Positions 23,155 to 34,991 are shown, counted from the stretch's first letter. The stretch: DNA of 64,000 nt from Marchantia polymorpha subsp. ruderalis (GCA_037833965.1 AP031359.1:4088001-4152000), one strand, 5' to 3'. Notes: a model not told the origin generated them from the sequence alone. A program made the numbers and translations.

Positions 23155-23650
23155 CGCAACGCCGAAGGCGCGGCCACAGAGGCCTTCGCCTCTGGCCAAT
23201 TCTCGACTTTGTCTATTCCCGCACCGCCGAAGGCGTTCCGCCAAAGGCGTACATCTTCCGCCGAAGGCGTTGACCCGCAGCGCCGAAGGCGTACCCTTGA
23301 AGACGTCCGTCGACGTAGGTGCATGGCCGAAGGCGCTTGAGCCGAAGGTGTTGACCGTTGTCAACTGGTCTTGTCCTTTCTCTTCATCTCTCTTGTCCTC
23401 CCGAAGGCGCTTTTTCCGCACTAGTTCCGTTCCGCCGAAGGCGCACATGTCCGTATCAACGAAGGCGTTCGGCCGAAGGCGGACCGTACGGAGTCGCTTG
23501 CCCCAAAGGCGTTGACCTAATCTTGATGCGCTGGCACCAAAGGCGCTCGTACGAAGGAGTTCATCGCCGAAGGCGTTGACCCTTGGGCCGAAGGCGGCTC
23601 GTCCGTCGACGTAGGCGTTCCGCCGAAGGCGCTCCCTCACAGTAACTTCC
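23155..23650. repeat. Cluster of GCCGAAGGC short palindromes in block X of copy A3
   Basis: At least eleven exact GCCGAAGGC or CCGAAGGCG units plus variants occur in about 500 bases, interspersed with CGTCCGTCGACGTAG, itself present at least three times. The arrangement is irregular in spacing, unlike a satellite or a CRISPR array. The position in the LTR corresponds to 1680-2100 in copy A1. Confidence 0.8.
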
Positions 23651-24047
23651 GACATTTGTAACTTATTGATCTCTTATCTGTTCCCAGCGTTCTTGAGCTC
23701 GTTAGAACGAGCGCGTTGATTTCTTTCCAACAAGACCCTAAGTAACTCAAGGCGTTACAAAATGAGAGATTTCCGAGGGATTTCCCTAGCGCTAAAGGCG
23801 TCTAGCGCCAAAGGTTTGAATTCTCCGGCTTGCGCCAAAGGCGTCTCCTCGAAACCATTCGTTCGGGCCGGGGCGCCTGTCCTGGACATTGCGCCCAACT
23901 CCTGGATTCTACGAGATTCTACGAGACCCGCGATCATCCATTTTCACTCTATTTAAGTGTACCGATTACTATTTACAGTCGCTGCTGCGGTACTGTTTTC
24001 CAAAAATGTTCTAAATTCCGCACAAAAACAAAAAGTGGGTTACCACA

Positions 24048-26047
24048 ACTTTCCATGATCTAATTTGGGTTAATGCGAGTAGCCAATGGAAGGGAGCATT
24101 GGTTAGTCACCTAACCTCTTACATAGTGAGCTTCTACCAAGGGATGGGATTACTCACGAAGGAGGAAGAGAAGCGATTCCCAAAGGAACGGGAGATTTTG
24201 GCAATCGAGTCCAGCGAGGAGACAGAGGAAGAAGACAATGTCCAACCTGAAGTGCCACCTCAGAGGACAGCACGCAAACCATTGAAGGTGGATATGCTCT
24301 CGACACGTAAGCGGCCAAAAAGGAGACTCGCAAAGAGATTGAAGATAATTGTAGACGATGAGGAAGACCGAAGATTGGAGTCGCGGATGGTAGCGACTAA
24401 GATAATGGAAATCAAGCATTCAAGAACTCGAGCCATGCCGAAGAAGAAAGCGAATCGTGGAAGGGTTGTGTCAAATTCTTTGGATAGCAGTGTGGCAAAG
24501 ACAGATGAAGCGGCTTTGACGACAGATGAAGAGAAGAAGGTGAGCCTACTCTTCAAGCGTTGGAAGGAGGACCTTCGGTGGTATAAGCCGAAAACCTAAT
24601 GGAAGTAGTAGTGGAACCTTTGAAGGAGAGGACGGAAACAGCTAGTCTAAGTCTTCCATCTTTGAAGTAGACGCGATATATGGGGAGTGAGGATCTACCT
24701 CCACCAAAGACAAGTGAAGAGCTAGTGAAGAAGTTCACGCTGAGTGAAGAAATACTTGAGCAAATTGTTGCGCAGGTTGGAAGCACGGTGGAAAACATCA
24801 TTGATATTCCAGCGCCGCCACCTCCTGAGGAAGAAGTAAGATCCAAAGTAGAGAAGAAGACTTTGGAGGAGGAACCGAAAGAGTTAGAGGTTGCCTTCCC
24901 TGATTTCTTACAAGATAGTGTAGTACCTTTACTGAAGTACTTGGAGAAGAAGAGAGAAAAGTATACTGTGAGGAAAGAATCAGGATCTTATGTATAGTTG
25001 GTGAGAAATAGAACTAAGCTTAAGAGAGTAGTGGCGGTGAAAAGGGAGTGGGATTTTGCAACTACGATGGCAAAGGAACGAGTTGCAAGCTTGACAACCG
25101 AGTGTGCAACCACGAGGGCGACATTGCAGGAGCAAGAAGACCGTCTTTGGACAAAGGAGATGTAGTGTGAAGTACTTTGACTGAATTTAGTGAAGGAGTC
25201 CGATCTTCGTGCGACATTAAAACATGAGTGTAGCAGTCCACGGACCGCCAACAAAAATGTAAGTTGACAGTGGAGTTATGCGAGAGATTGGAGGCATCCA
25301 AGGGGGCCTACGCCGCAGAAGTGCAACGTGTGGAAGAAATGGTTGTGGCTGCAAGAAAACACGATTAGTTGCACGTTGAAGAGTTAGCTAAGGCAGAAGG
25401 GCGAAGAGCCGAAGAGGAACGGATAGTCAAAGATCTTCGGGGACCGATTGCTGCGACGAAGACGGAGCAAGTAGAACTTTGGAGTAGGGTCACGGAGCTT
25501 GCGGATGAGCGTGACAAAGAATTCAAATGCGCGGAGGAGCTAGTGGCAAGTCAGGCGGATGTTTTCCAGAGGCACGCAGGCGAATTGACTGATTGGGCCA
25601 AGAAATTGGCAGATTGTGAAACGGCCAGATTTTTGGAGGTCAAATGTAAAGTAAGTTTCAATTTGGATTGCGGACGGTTACAAGAGCAGTTGAAGACAGT
25701 TGCTATGCAACTGAAGTAGTTGCAAGCAAGAGTGGAAAAGGCGGAGACGACACACCAACAGTTGCGAGATGAGACAAGCTGTATTCGCTAGAGCGACGTT
25801 TAATAAGTTCCAAGGCCAACGGATCTGCGAGGCACAAACAGTTAGTAGAGTTACTTAATTCTTTCTCTTTGAGATTGGAAGAGGTGCGAGTGAACATAGA
25901 AATAGAGATTGTAAACGTATTGCGTAGATTAGGAGCCGACGGAAGCTCGCTGTAACCACTGCGTAACGCTGTAACCACTGCGTCGGATGGAACCGCACCT
26001 AAGAATAGTTTGCCTCGGGCGGATGAGATGCCTAAGAGATTAGATTG
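24048..26047 (+). pseudogene. LTR-encoded coiled-coil protein, subfamily B copy 1 (with 19058-19229)
   Basis: The N-terminal domain is split by LTR A3. The left piece ends HWVKIF and the right piece begins HDLIWVNASSQW, which is continuous in the B copy at 55639-54878. The right piece reads through FYQGMGLLTKEEEKRFP, KRPKRRLAKR, then FPDFLQDSVVPLLKYLEKK, KRVVAVKREW, a long coiled coil, and ends MPKRLD at 26047. Several stops (24597, 24995, 25368, 25717) and frame changes are present. It is a dead copy, but one of the most complete B-type sequences in the window. Confidence 0.82.
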
Positions 26048-26589
26048 AATAAAGAGGCTCAAGGCTCTTTCTTCGGGGGGCTTTTCTTTCAATTGGCTTA
26101 TCTTGGCTGTCAATCTGTATCCAATGTGCATGTCTGTGTGCTTGTTTGTCTTGCCACTGTGCATAGTGCGCTCCGATTTGTTGAAGATACTGCATCTAGA
26201 ACTGTGTATGTCCAGCTTGAATGTTCTGAGTAGCCGAGGGCTATTCGAGATTTAAGCAAATTCGGATCTGGGTATTCGGGTCAGTGAGCCGTGAATATGC
26301 AATTCTGAGAAGTTTCCCCTTGAAATCATTGTGTGAGGTCCGAGGCGATTCCCACATGTGTTGATTGGAAAAGTTTAAGGCCGTGTGTGTGTGTGTGTGT
26401 TTATACTCTGCTCTTAGGGCCTTCGGCTGTAATCGAGCAGTGTCTTCTGGGAGTGATATTTGCCTAAGAAGTAAAACTCTTCAATAGAATGTTAATCCGT
26501 GACAAATCGTGACTCTTGGTGTTGCATCTGCCTCTATGGAAACGAATCTATATCATTATGCTCCATTTTGATATTTGTTGGTTATCACA

Positions 26590-26939
26590 GATCCGTTGCC
26601 AAAACTCTTTTGTAGATAACTTCAAAGACCCCAACGCCAAACGTTGAAGACTTTTCGCCATAGATTGTACTAGGTCTTCGTCAAAACGGAGTCTCCACTT
26701 CATCTCTTCATAGCTCGGATTCCCTTTGTCCATTCCTCTTGTTCTTGGACTAGTTGGAGCAAGCAAGTCAAGCTCTATCTACTATGATCCTTCTTATCCC
26801 CTACTCCTACTCAATGTCCATTTCAAAATTCCCTAGTTACTCCTCTTCTAAGAACTATTGCTCTAAAAGTTAAAAGTTGTTTATCTTTACTTCCCAAACT
26901 ACACTAATTTCCAAAAAGCAAAAAAACTACACTACCACA
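26590..26939 (-). mobile_element. Giant-LTR fragment, 5' end, minus strand
   Basis: It starts TGTGGTAGTGTAG at 26939 and contains the conserved leader motif (TTGCTCCAACTAGTCCAAGAA near 26740-26760). It stops at 26589 where the R1 3' LTR ends, so R1 was probably inserted into this LTR. It closely resembles the start of the LTR at 56982. Confidence 0.7.
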
Positions 26940-28252
26940 GGTACAGAGTGAGGAATCTCTGGAGGAAGAAGCAAGATCTTTGGGGAAGAGGACAGCAACT
27001 TCAAGTCAAGGTCTTTGGTCTTTGGAGAAGAAGCAAACATCTTTGGAGAAAAGAATTAGATCTTTGGAGAAAGCAGACGTGCCAAAGCCGAAGATTAGCG
27101 AGGAGCATGCGAATGAGCTCACTCTAGATCAGGTAGTAGAGCAGATTGGAGAAACGGTGATGGAATCCTCTAAGACTCCTTTGCCTCAAGTGTCTTAAGG
27201 GATGGTGAAACTCAAAGTCAAAAAGAGATCTTTGGTGGAAGAGCCGAAGGAGGTAGCAGTCGCATTCATAGACTTCTTGCAGTATAGTGTAGTTCCCTTG
27301 TTGAAGTACTTGGACGGGAAGCAAGAGAAGTACACGTGTCGGAGGAAGCTGGTTTTATGTAGAGATGCTAAGGAATAAGATCCGAAGCAAGAGAGCAGCT
27401 TCGATGAAGACTGCCGAAGATGTGGAGAGAGTGGCAGGAGAGTGCGCATTAATGACTACAAGTCTGAAGGTGCGTGAGAAGCAACTTTAGGCAAAGGAAA
27501 TGGAGTGCAAAGTTCTTTGTTTGAATCTAGTCAAGGAGAAGGAGCTTTGTGAGGAGGAAGAATTGAGAATCAAAGGTCTTCGGTGAGAGTTTGCGACTAC
27601 AAAGACAAAGATGATGGAACTTTGAGGAAGGATCGTGGCACAAATTAAAGCCCACAACCAAGAGATGCAACGCATAAATGAACTTGTGGCAAGTTTGGCA
27701 AAGCAGACAAAGAAGCACAAGGTTGAATTGGCTAGTTGGGCAAAGAGATTGACGGAGTGCAAAACTGCAAAGTGTTTGGAGGTCAAATGTAGATTAAAGT
27801 TGGATGGAGATTGTTATCAGCTACGAGCTCCGTTGAAGACAGTTGAGGAGCAGTTAGAGGCGTCACAGATCAGAGCAAAAGTAACGGAATTGGCGTTCTA
27901 GCAGTTGAAGGAGGAGGCAACTGATAGTTTGCGTTTGCAGGTTGAGAGATGTCTGCGAGGTTTCGTTGAGTGGGAAGCTCAAACGTTGAAGTGGATGAAA
28001 TTGGACTTGTTGAAGAGGCGATTGATGGGACTGAAGACCAGCGGAACCGTCGGGCATTGGCAGTTAGTTAGATTAGTCAATTCTTTCTCTTCTGGGTTAG
28101 AAGAAGCGCGGGAGAACTTAAATTTTGAGATTTTAGGCGTGTTGCGTAGGCTAGGAGAGAACGTGAGCTCAACAGACGTAATAACCACTACGTCAGATGA
28201 TCTTGCGCCTAATGTTGGCTCGCCTCATGCGATTGAGTTGTCTAGAAATTAA
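26940..28252 (+). pseudogene. LTR-encoded coiled-coil protein, subfamily B copy 2, C-terminal two thirds
   Basis: The visible order is an acidic/basic linker with repeated RSLEK/SLEKK, the helix before the conserved block (LTLDQVVEQIGETV), FIDFLQYSVVPLLKYLDGKQEKY, a coiled coil with several stops, and an intact C-terminal domain (27905-28252) with VERCLRGFVEWEAQTLKWMKLDLLKRR and LVRLVNSFSSGLEEARENL. The N-terminal domain is missing. In this subfamily the block sequence is FPDFLQ/FIDFLQ instead of LCEQ. Confidence 0.78.
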
Positions 28253-28791
28253 GAGTGAATGAAGAGGCTCAAGGCTCTTACTTGGGGGGGCTTTTCTCTC
28301 AATTGGCTTGTTTTGGCTTTCAATCTGTGTCTATCGTGTGCGTTTGTGAAATTGATTGTGTTTGTCACCGTGCATGGTGCGCTTCAATTTGTTGAAGATA
28401 GCGTATCTGAAGTCGCGAGTGTCCAACTTGAACGTTTTGAGTGCGCCTGGGATTATTCAAGATTTAAGCAAGTTCAATTCGGATATTTGGAGCATTTGGC
28501 TAAGAGTGCAATTCTGGAAAGTTTCTCCCTGAATACTAAGTGTAGGGTCAGGTGCAATTCTTGCAGGCTTTGATTGGACAATTTTCAGGTTGTGTGTGTG
28601 ATTAAACTCTGCTCTTCGGACCTTTGACCGTAATCGAGCAATGTCTTGTGGGAGTGACATGTGTCTGAGAAGTAAAACTCCTCAAAAGAATGTTAATCAG
28701 TGACAGTTCTTGACTCTTCGATGTTGTTTTTGTTCCTGTGGGAACAAATCTATATCATTATGCTCCATTCTGGTATTTGTTTGTTATCACA
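26940..28791 (+). mobile_element. B-type giant-LTR fragment (copy B2), 3' portion
   Basis: It starts abruptly inside the LTR gene at 26940 and ends with the family terminus TTGTTATCACA at 28791. Block T (28255-28791) opens GAATGAAGAGGCTCAAGG and has one unit. The left part was separated by the minus-strand LTR that ends at 26939. The right flank is protease-gene sequence on the minus strand, so this LTR had itself landed in an older element. Confidence 0.78.
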
Positions 28792-29636
28792 GTCAGTAGT
28801 GGAACTTCCTCCTCATGTCAAAGGAATCTTTATCCAATGGTTCTTTGGACCTAGACTCAAATAGCCCTTGTGCCATCGATCAGTAGTCCTCATCGCTCTC
28901 AACCAAGGATGTTCCAACAATAAATCATAGCTATCTTCCTTGAGTACTTGGAAGGAAAGCAAAGTTTACACTTCTCTCACACTCACCACAACTTTGTCAA
29001 GCACACCAAGTGGTCTACTTTCTTTTTGTTTGCCATACCAGCAACTGGCAAATCGGAGACTCTTTCGGTCCTTGTCAACCAGCAACTAACCATTGGCACC
29101 TGAGCTCTGCAAATGGCTAGAGTGTATGCATACTTCCGTAAGTAACTTAGTGCAACATGGAAAATTTGATTAAAAAACATAAATAGAGGTTTGAAGTGGA
29201 AAGTGTGGCTAGAAGGTGTTGAAAGTCGCATCTCCAAATTCATCAACAATCTGTCATACATTGCATTTACAGCAGAACCACCATCTATCAACACGTCGGA
29301 TACATCATGTCCACTGATCTTCACTTTGATCTTTCAAGCTTGTGTACATACCTCCGAGTCAACAACATCCATCAGACCAATTCCCACATTTGTCATGTGA
29401 GTTTTTCCTTTGGATCTTTGCTTCTTGATCCTTACGGAGCTAAGGCCTCCTCTCCACTCCTTCCGTATGGCAAGATATAAAGCAATGAGTTGGCCAACTG
29501 TCAAATTGGCTTTTTGACTTCTTACATCCTCCACCACTTCATACTTGAATAGATGAAATGAAAAAATCATCCATGCCCAACTTCTACCTTGGTATTCTTG
29601 GTTGACTCACTCCACTTGAACGTGTACTCCGACTTG
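28792..29636 (-). pseudogene. Element Rm protease region, minus strand
   Basis: On the minus strand an open stretch (29570-29334) has VVEDVRSQKANLTVGQLIAL. It is followed by a retropepsin loop DVSDVLIDGGSAVNAM (28983-29324) and, after a stop, YDLLLEHPWLRAM, the usual end of this protease type. The active site reads D-G-G, not D-T/S-G. Upstream on the minus strand (45202-46073), beyond the large LTR, lies a gag of an element in the same orientation, which fits gag-protease order and suggests one disrupted element. Confidence 0.65.
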
Positions 29637-30739
29637 TGTAACAACAGATTAATACCAAAATGGAGCATAATGGTATAGATTCAATTTCACAAGGACAGAA
29701 ACAATACTAGAAATTCAAATACTGTCACGTTTAACATTCTATTGACGAGTTTTACTTCTCAAGCACATGTCACTCCTAGAAGCATTTGCAATTCTTGACC
29801 TAAAGGCGATACAAAGGCAGGATGTAATCACATCCAAATGTTAAAATTCATCCAATAAACATCACTGATACAACAAGCAAATCTGCACTTGCTATTTAGG
29901 GGGAAAACTTTCCAAGATTACACACTCAGTCGGCTGCACCGAGCAACCTATGTACAGGTTTGCTAAATTCCTGAGCTACACTATGCAACACTCAGAACAC
30001 CCAAGTTGGATACTCTACTTCAAATGCGATACCTTCAACAAACTGAAGCAACTCGAGCACTGTGACAAAACACACAACTCATGAACGTGCAGAGAAATGC
30101 AGTCTTGAAACTCAAAATTGACTCATGGAAAAGCTCCCCTTAAGGCAAAGCCTTGGGCCTCTTTATTCACAAGGAACACCCGAAGGCAACATCCGCTAGC
30201 TGCGAGCCGCCATCAAGTGCGACGTCCAAGGATGTTGCAGTTGCCACACCCGCAGAGCTCCTGTCTACTCCTATTCTATGCAAAACTACTACAAGCTCTA
30301 ACTCTAAATTCTACCTAGTCTCTTTCAAATTGGATATGAAAGAAATAATCATTCTACCTAACAGAACTATCTGATCACTCAGAAGGTTTGACAAACTAAA
30401 CTCTACCAATTTTGGCTTGCAAGCCAAAGGTCCTTCGCCACGGTCAAATTTGACTGTACCCAAAGACATTTGACACAAAGTCATCGTCGGTTGCTTCAAG
30501 ATAGTCTTTTCAACTTTTGCTTCAATTCACTTCGAAGGTCCTTCACGCAAAGGAGGAACCTTCACCGACTTCTCAAATTCTGCGCGCATGTCCGAAGATG
30601 TTTCGCCTGAAGGCCAAAGATCTTCAGCCAAAGTTACAGCTGGTTGACTTGAAGGTCAAAGACATTGATCCGAAGTCTCTGTTTTGATCTCATCTTTTCC
30701 TTCTTTGCCTTCCGCCAACGGTCTCTTCATAGGCACATC
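29637..30739 (-). pseudogene. Block T and middle part of the old LTR gene
   Basis: From 29637 to about 30140 is block T in reverse (TGTAACAACAGATTAATACC onward, with the TTTATTC and CCTTGGGCC hairpin region near 30148-30175). From about 30290 to 30739 the minus strand carries remnants of the acidic middle region (MTLCQMSLGTVKFDRGEGPL, then LSNLLSDQIVLLGRM). The sequence breaks at 30739, where the C-type LTR was inserted. The coiled coil and C-terminal domain seem to have been deleted. Confidence 0.6.
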
Positions 30740-33582
30740 TGTGGTAACGTATTTTTTCTTAATTTTCTTTGAAAAAACAAAGTTTGAGAAGTAAAGGCTA
30801 GTAATGCTAAACTTTTAGAATAGGAATAGTCAAAAAAAGAGTAAATAATGGAATCTAGAGTAAACGCTAAGTAGGAGTAGCGTCATAGATAGGCCACCTG
30901 TCCAATCGGTAGGTAGAGCTTGGCGAGTTCGTTCCAATGAGCCCAAGAACACTAGAAACGAGTAAAGAAATCTTGAGCTACAAAGGTATGTAGTGAAGTA
31001 CATGGTCTGACAAAGGCACAGTATTGCCTTCGGTGAAGAGACTTCGGACTTTGGCAATAGCTCCTTTGGGGTTACAGCAGAAGAGTCTTTGGCGAAGGAT
31101 CTTCAGCAAAGTGAAGGCGGCGCCGAACAGATGGGAAATTCAAACACTTGTACCATCAATTTGCACGAGTTTACAATGTAGTTAGGATGACATATTTCAT
31201 GGGCCAAGACGAGAGTTTAGCGCCAACATTTTGAGAAAGTGCATTTGCAAATGGGGAAGCTCACTGATGTCCGTGAGTGAAAAATTGAGAGCGCAGCGAT
31301 GGGGCAAACTTTAGGACTTCGATTATCAGCGCTGAAGGTGCCGGAATTTGGATTGAGATTGTATCGCAACAAGTTGTTAGCTGCCAAGCTCAATTTCTTG
31401 TTGTGGGAATAGAATTGGATTTGTGCGGCAAGGATGCAAGAGTGGCATGAAGGACGCGTGCCGGACGTTGAGTTACTTCGTGGCAACCTGGCGATCTGGA
31501 CCATTGAAGATTGGGCAAAAATCTTTGAACAATGCACAAAAAAAGATGGAGATTACACCTATGATAATGATAGTGTGAAGATGATCCGCGCCAAAGAAAA
31601 GACTTTTGCGCAGTTGTTCAAGAAACCTCGTTCACGCAAGAACAGGTATCGGACGACAGAGTTTCGTGATTGGATGCGGAGGATTGTAGCGGTGGCCCTG
31701 ATGCAGATTCTTCGGCCTTCGCGAAAGAATTACCTAGTGACATGGCAGGTTGGATTTGTGGAGCGCGCGGTGGCAAGGAAACCGATCCATTGGGCATGCA
31801 TTCTATGGGGCACTACACGCCAACACATCGGCAAGGTATTTAAGGGATCAGTGAACTATTTGTCCCCGTTCTTCAATAACTTCTACGGGAGGATGGTGTT
31901 GCTGACTGCTGCTGAGCAGAAGAAATTTTTGCTCGAGAGGGAGATTGCGGACAACGCAAGGGCGCTGGGAGAGACAATGAAGTTGCCGTCAAGGAGGACA
32001 ACATTGCGCTTGCATTGCCTTCAGCCAAAGCCGACAAGTCAAAAAACGAGATCAAGGACTGCCCGAAGAAGAAGAGAAAATTGCAACGAGTCGCGACTTC
32101 AAAGAATACTAATCAACGTGCCGGATTGCAAGTCTGAAGGCCAATCCTTACAAAAATGACATCAACAAATGTGCGTGCTTATAGCAAGATGAAGGCGCGA
32201 CGGCTACAGATTGAGGAAGAAGCTAGCACGGAGTGTAGCGAAGCAACATTTTAGGGCCGGATAACTTTGGCGGAATGGGCAGAGATTAAATTAAAAATAG
32301 TAGAAATTGAGGAAGAGGGCCTTTGGTCTTTGGAGTGGAGACCTTTGGCGGTGCCCAAGGATGGCACCATGGAGGAAGGAGAAGAACAAGAAGGTGATAC
32401 GGAGGTAGACACTTTGAGTGAGAGTCTTTGGCCTTCTGAGCAACCACCTATGCCTTTGAAAGAGGATAAGCAGCCTTCAGGCTAGGAGACTTTGGAGGTA
32501 CCTGCAGAGTTACCAAAGATGGCGGTGGAGCCCAATTCGGTGGAGCAGCTCATAGATCAAGTGGTGAAAGACGTGGAGAGGACTGTTGTTGAACAAACGG
32601 CAATGCCTTTGGATCAGATGTCTTTGAACATAGGTGATTTGGATTGTGAAGAAGAGCCTTCCGCCGAAGAATCCAAGTTAGCCGGACTTGGTGTTACATA
32701 CATGTTGAGCGAGCGAGTGATTTTCTTGTTTAGATACTTGGATGGGAAGATGGCAAAGTACGTCGAGCTAGCAATAGCGGGATCCCACGTAGAGTTAGTG
32801 CGTAGCATGACGCGGACAAAGGTGGCAGCATCTGTGGAGGTAGCTAAAAGAGTGGCGAGCTTGATCTCTAAGTGTGCGAACGTGAAGGCTACCTTGTAGG
32901 ATCGATAAAAGCAACTTTGACAAAGCGAGTTCAAGTGTGTAGAACTTTGGAGAAGTTTGCGGATGAAGAAGGACCTTTGTGCGACGTCAGAGCATGAGTG
33001 CATGAGCCTTTGTGTTGACATTGACAATGCGCGGAAGGCGACAGTAGATCTTTGGGACAGATTGGAGACGTCTAAAGTGGCATTCAACGAGAAATCTCAT
33101 CGCGTGGATGAGCTAATGGCAGATTTGGGGTAATGTTGCACGCTGCTGAATTGGCGTTGAAGGCAAAGGAGTTGCAAGATTGCGAAGCTGCCAAGTCTTC
33201 GGAGAGTCCAATTTGGATGTTTTGAGTGTTGCATAGAGTTGCTCAAGATTTAAGCAAATCTATACATTGGAAGCTCGGTGCAGCCGGCTGAGTGAGTAAT
33301 CTTGGAAAATTTCTCCCCTAAATATCAAATGCAGAGTCGCGTGCGACTTTTGTAGGGACTTATTGGATAAATTTCAGAATTTGAGTGTGATTTCACCCTG
33401 CAATGTGATGCCTTTGGACTTAACCATTGTAGCATCTTCTGGAAGTAACATGTGCCTAAGAAGTAAAACTTCTCATTAGAGTGTTAATTTGTGACACTAC
33501 TCGATACTCTGGGGTTGTTTCTGTCCTCGTGGGATTAGATCTTTACCATTATGCTTCATTTTGATAATTGTCTATCATTACA
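30740..33582 (+). mobile_element. Solo C-type giant LTR (copy C1)
   Basis: It starts TGTGGTAACGTA and ends CTATCATTACA, 2843 bases long, flanked by ACATC (30735-30739) and ACATA (33583-33587). Joining the flanks gives a sequence that aligns without a gap to the related minus-strand copy around 57440, which has ACATA once. It holds a leader with the conserved TTCGTTCCAATGAGCCCAAGAA motif (30927-30950), the LTR gene and a one-unit block T. Confidence 0.9.
31299..33210 (+). pseudogene. LTR-encoded coiled-coil protein, subfamily C copy 1
   Basis: The start ATG at 31299 gives MGQTLGLRLSALKVPEFGLRL, aligned with the family start. One stop replaces a Trp codon (LLWE-stop-NW). The N-terminal domain then runs open to about 32050 (KNRYRTTEFRDWMRR, HWACILWGTTRQH, FYGRMVLLT). 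The middle is Glu-rich. RVIFLFRYLDGKMAKY is the conserved block (32710-32760), followed by VELVRSMTRTKVAAS. The coiled coil is broken and the C-terminal domain has been lost: the gene runs straight into block T at about 33205. Confidence 0.82.
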
Positions 33583-33748
33583 ACATACGAAGCTTGCCAC
33601 TCTGAAGGCCATTCGTCTTGCAAACTTGCTTCTTGCACTCCCACTGCAATCCAATCTTCTGAAGATAACTAAGGTTGTGATGTTGCCTCACTGCACTCCG
33701 TATTGTTCACTTCTTCCTTTCGTATGTGTTGTGCCTTCACCTTACTGC
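33583..33748 (-). pseudogene. Fragment of the old LTR gene between two insertions
   Basis: This 166-base piece aligns to the middle linker of the C-like LTR genes. Joined on the right to 34992 it gives STHACSKVKAQHIRKEE, matching STNVRAYSKMKARRLQIEE in copy C1. Joined on the left to 30739 it continues into the next part of the linker. Confidence 0.7.
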
Positions 33749-34991
33749 TGTACTGACAGCTAAATATCAAAATGGAGCATAATGGTAAGGATCCGATCCC
33801 ACGAGGACAAAAACAACACAAAGAGTACCAAGTGTCACGTATTTAACAATCTATTGAGGAGTTTGAATTCTCAGGCTACTGTCACTCCCAAAAGTACTGC
33901 AGGTATTTGACTCGGAGATCACTCAAAGGACACACAATGCAGCATAAATCACACACACACTCCTGAAACAATCAATTGCAACAACACAAAGGTTGATCGC
34001 GACCTTGTCTTAGAATGTAGGGGGGTAAATTCCCAAGGAGTACACCTAGAGATTCTGCACACAGCTATCAATTGCAAATTTGCTTAAATCCTAACACTAG
34101 CCAATCGCTATTTCAAAATATTTGAATTGGGGCTACTACTTTGGATGCGGTATCTTCGACAAACCAAAGTACCTCTCACGCGGTGACCAACACTCTTAAC
34201 TGACAAACGCGCAGAGAATACAGAGTTCAAAATTGATAACCTAAATTGAGAAAAGACCCCCAAGGCCAATGCCTTGAACTACTTTATTCCTAACTACCAA
34301 AACTGTCATCTGTTCCGATGCCAGCTCCAAATAGGTTCTACACCTGCGGAGTCAGCGGCTGCCTTCTCCCTAACTTACGACCTACACCTAACCCTAAATC
34401 TATACCTAAACTTAAATCTAACCCTAAATCTACTACACTTAGCCGCCAGCTTCTCTATTAGCTCTAGGTCCAAGATCTGAGGCTGAAATTTTGCAAGCAT
34501 GTGCGGCCGGCTGAGATCAACAACTCAACTAAATTTCAGCTCCAGCCGACACTCCAACGAGAAGATATGGCTTTTGCAAGATCCTTGCTCCAAGGCCAAA
34601 GTACCTCATAGCCATATGCCTTTCTGAAGTCCGAAGTCTGAGGTCTGAGGTCTGAGTTCCCTTCAGACAAAGGCCTTTCCAAAGTTCAAAGTCCAAAGTA
34701 CCTCACGGCTGAAGTCCGAAGTACCTCACAGTCAAAGTCCGAGGGCCTTCGGCCAAAGGCCCTTCCGCGCCTCCGCCTATCCATATCAGCCACTTTTGAC
34801 ACTCATAACTCAGTGATTCCTTATCTGTCTCAAGAGTTTTTGGGCTCGTTAGAACTAGCGTGCCGAGTTCTATCTATCAAGACCATAACCAAGTCTATTT
34901 GTTACTAATTGAAAACGTTATGAGGTATTTACTCTATCAGATCTCTCAAACTTCTCATTTCAAGAAAGAAAAGAAAAACTAGATTACCACA
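33749..34991 (-). mobile_element. Small solo LTR lacking its gene, exact ACTGC target duplication
   Basis: On the minus strand it starts TGTGGTAATCTAG at 34991 and ends CTGTCAGTACA at 33749, 1243 bases long, with ACTGC at 33744-33748 and 34992-34996. Block X, with the TCGTTAGAAC leader motif near 34848, passes directly into a block T (AATAAAGTAG and CCTTGGGG hairpin near 34256-34292). The LTR gene has been deleted. Two perfect CCCTAAA units near 34390-34425 lie in the junction area. Confidence 0.9.

Larger units (their letters stand above)
19230..24047 (-). mobile_element. Solo A-type giant LTR (copy A3), reversed, in the R1 3' LTR gene
   Basis: On the minus strand it starts TGTGGTAACC at 24047 and ends GGGTTATTACA at 19230, a length of 4818 bases. 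It is flanked by ATTTT (19225-19229) and ACTTT (24048-24052), one mismatch. The B-type frame KIF|HDLIW is restored when it is removed. It contains block X (24047 to about 22850), the LTR gene (22797-20258) and a block T with two tandem units (about 20230-19230). No internal retrotransposon genes are present, so it is a solo LTR. Confidence 0.9.
19058..26589 (+). mobile_element. B-type 3' LTR of element R1, interrupted by a reversed A-type LTR
   Basis: The 5' part of this LTR is deleted. It begins inside the LTR gene (ADYKDLKRHAIGLGIMHI), is split at 19229/24048 by LTR copy A3, and runs on to the family 3' end GGTTATCACA at 26581-26589. The B-type block T begins with GAATAAAGAGGCTCAAGG at 26046 and is about 540 bases long, with a (GT)n run near 26385-26401. 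Following 26589 is unrelated minus-strand LTR sequence. Confidence 0.82.

Noticed and set aside
23155-23650. CRISPR-like or satellite array
   Set aside because: Units are too short, spacing is irregular, spacers are not unique of fixed length, and the context is a eukaryotic LTR.
34384-34430. Interstitial telomere repeats (CCCTAAA twice plus degenerate units)
   Set aside because: Only two perfect units, located inside the junction of blocks X and T of a solo LTR. Simple low-complexity sequence is enough to explain it.
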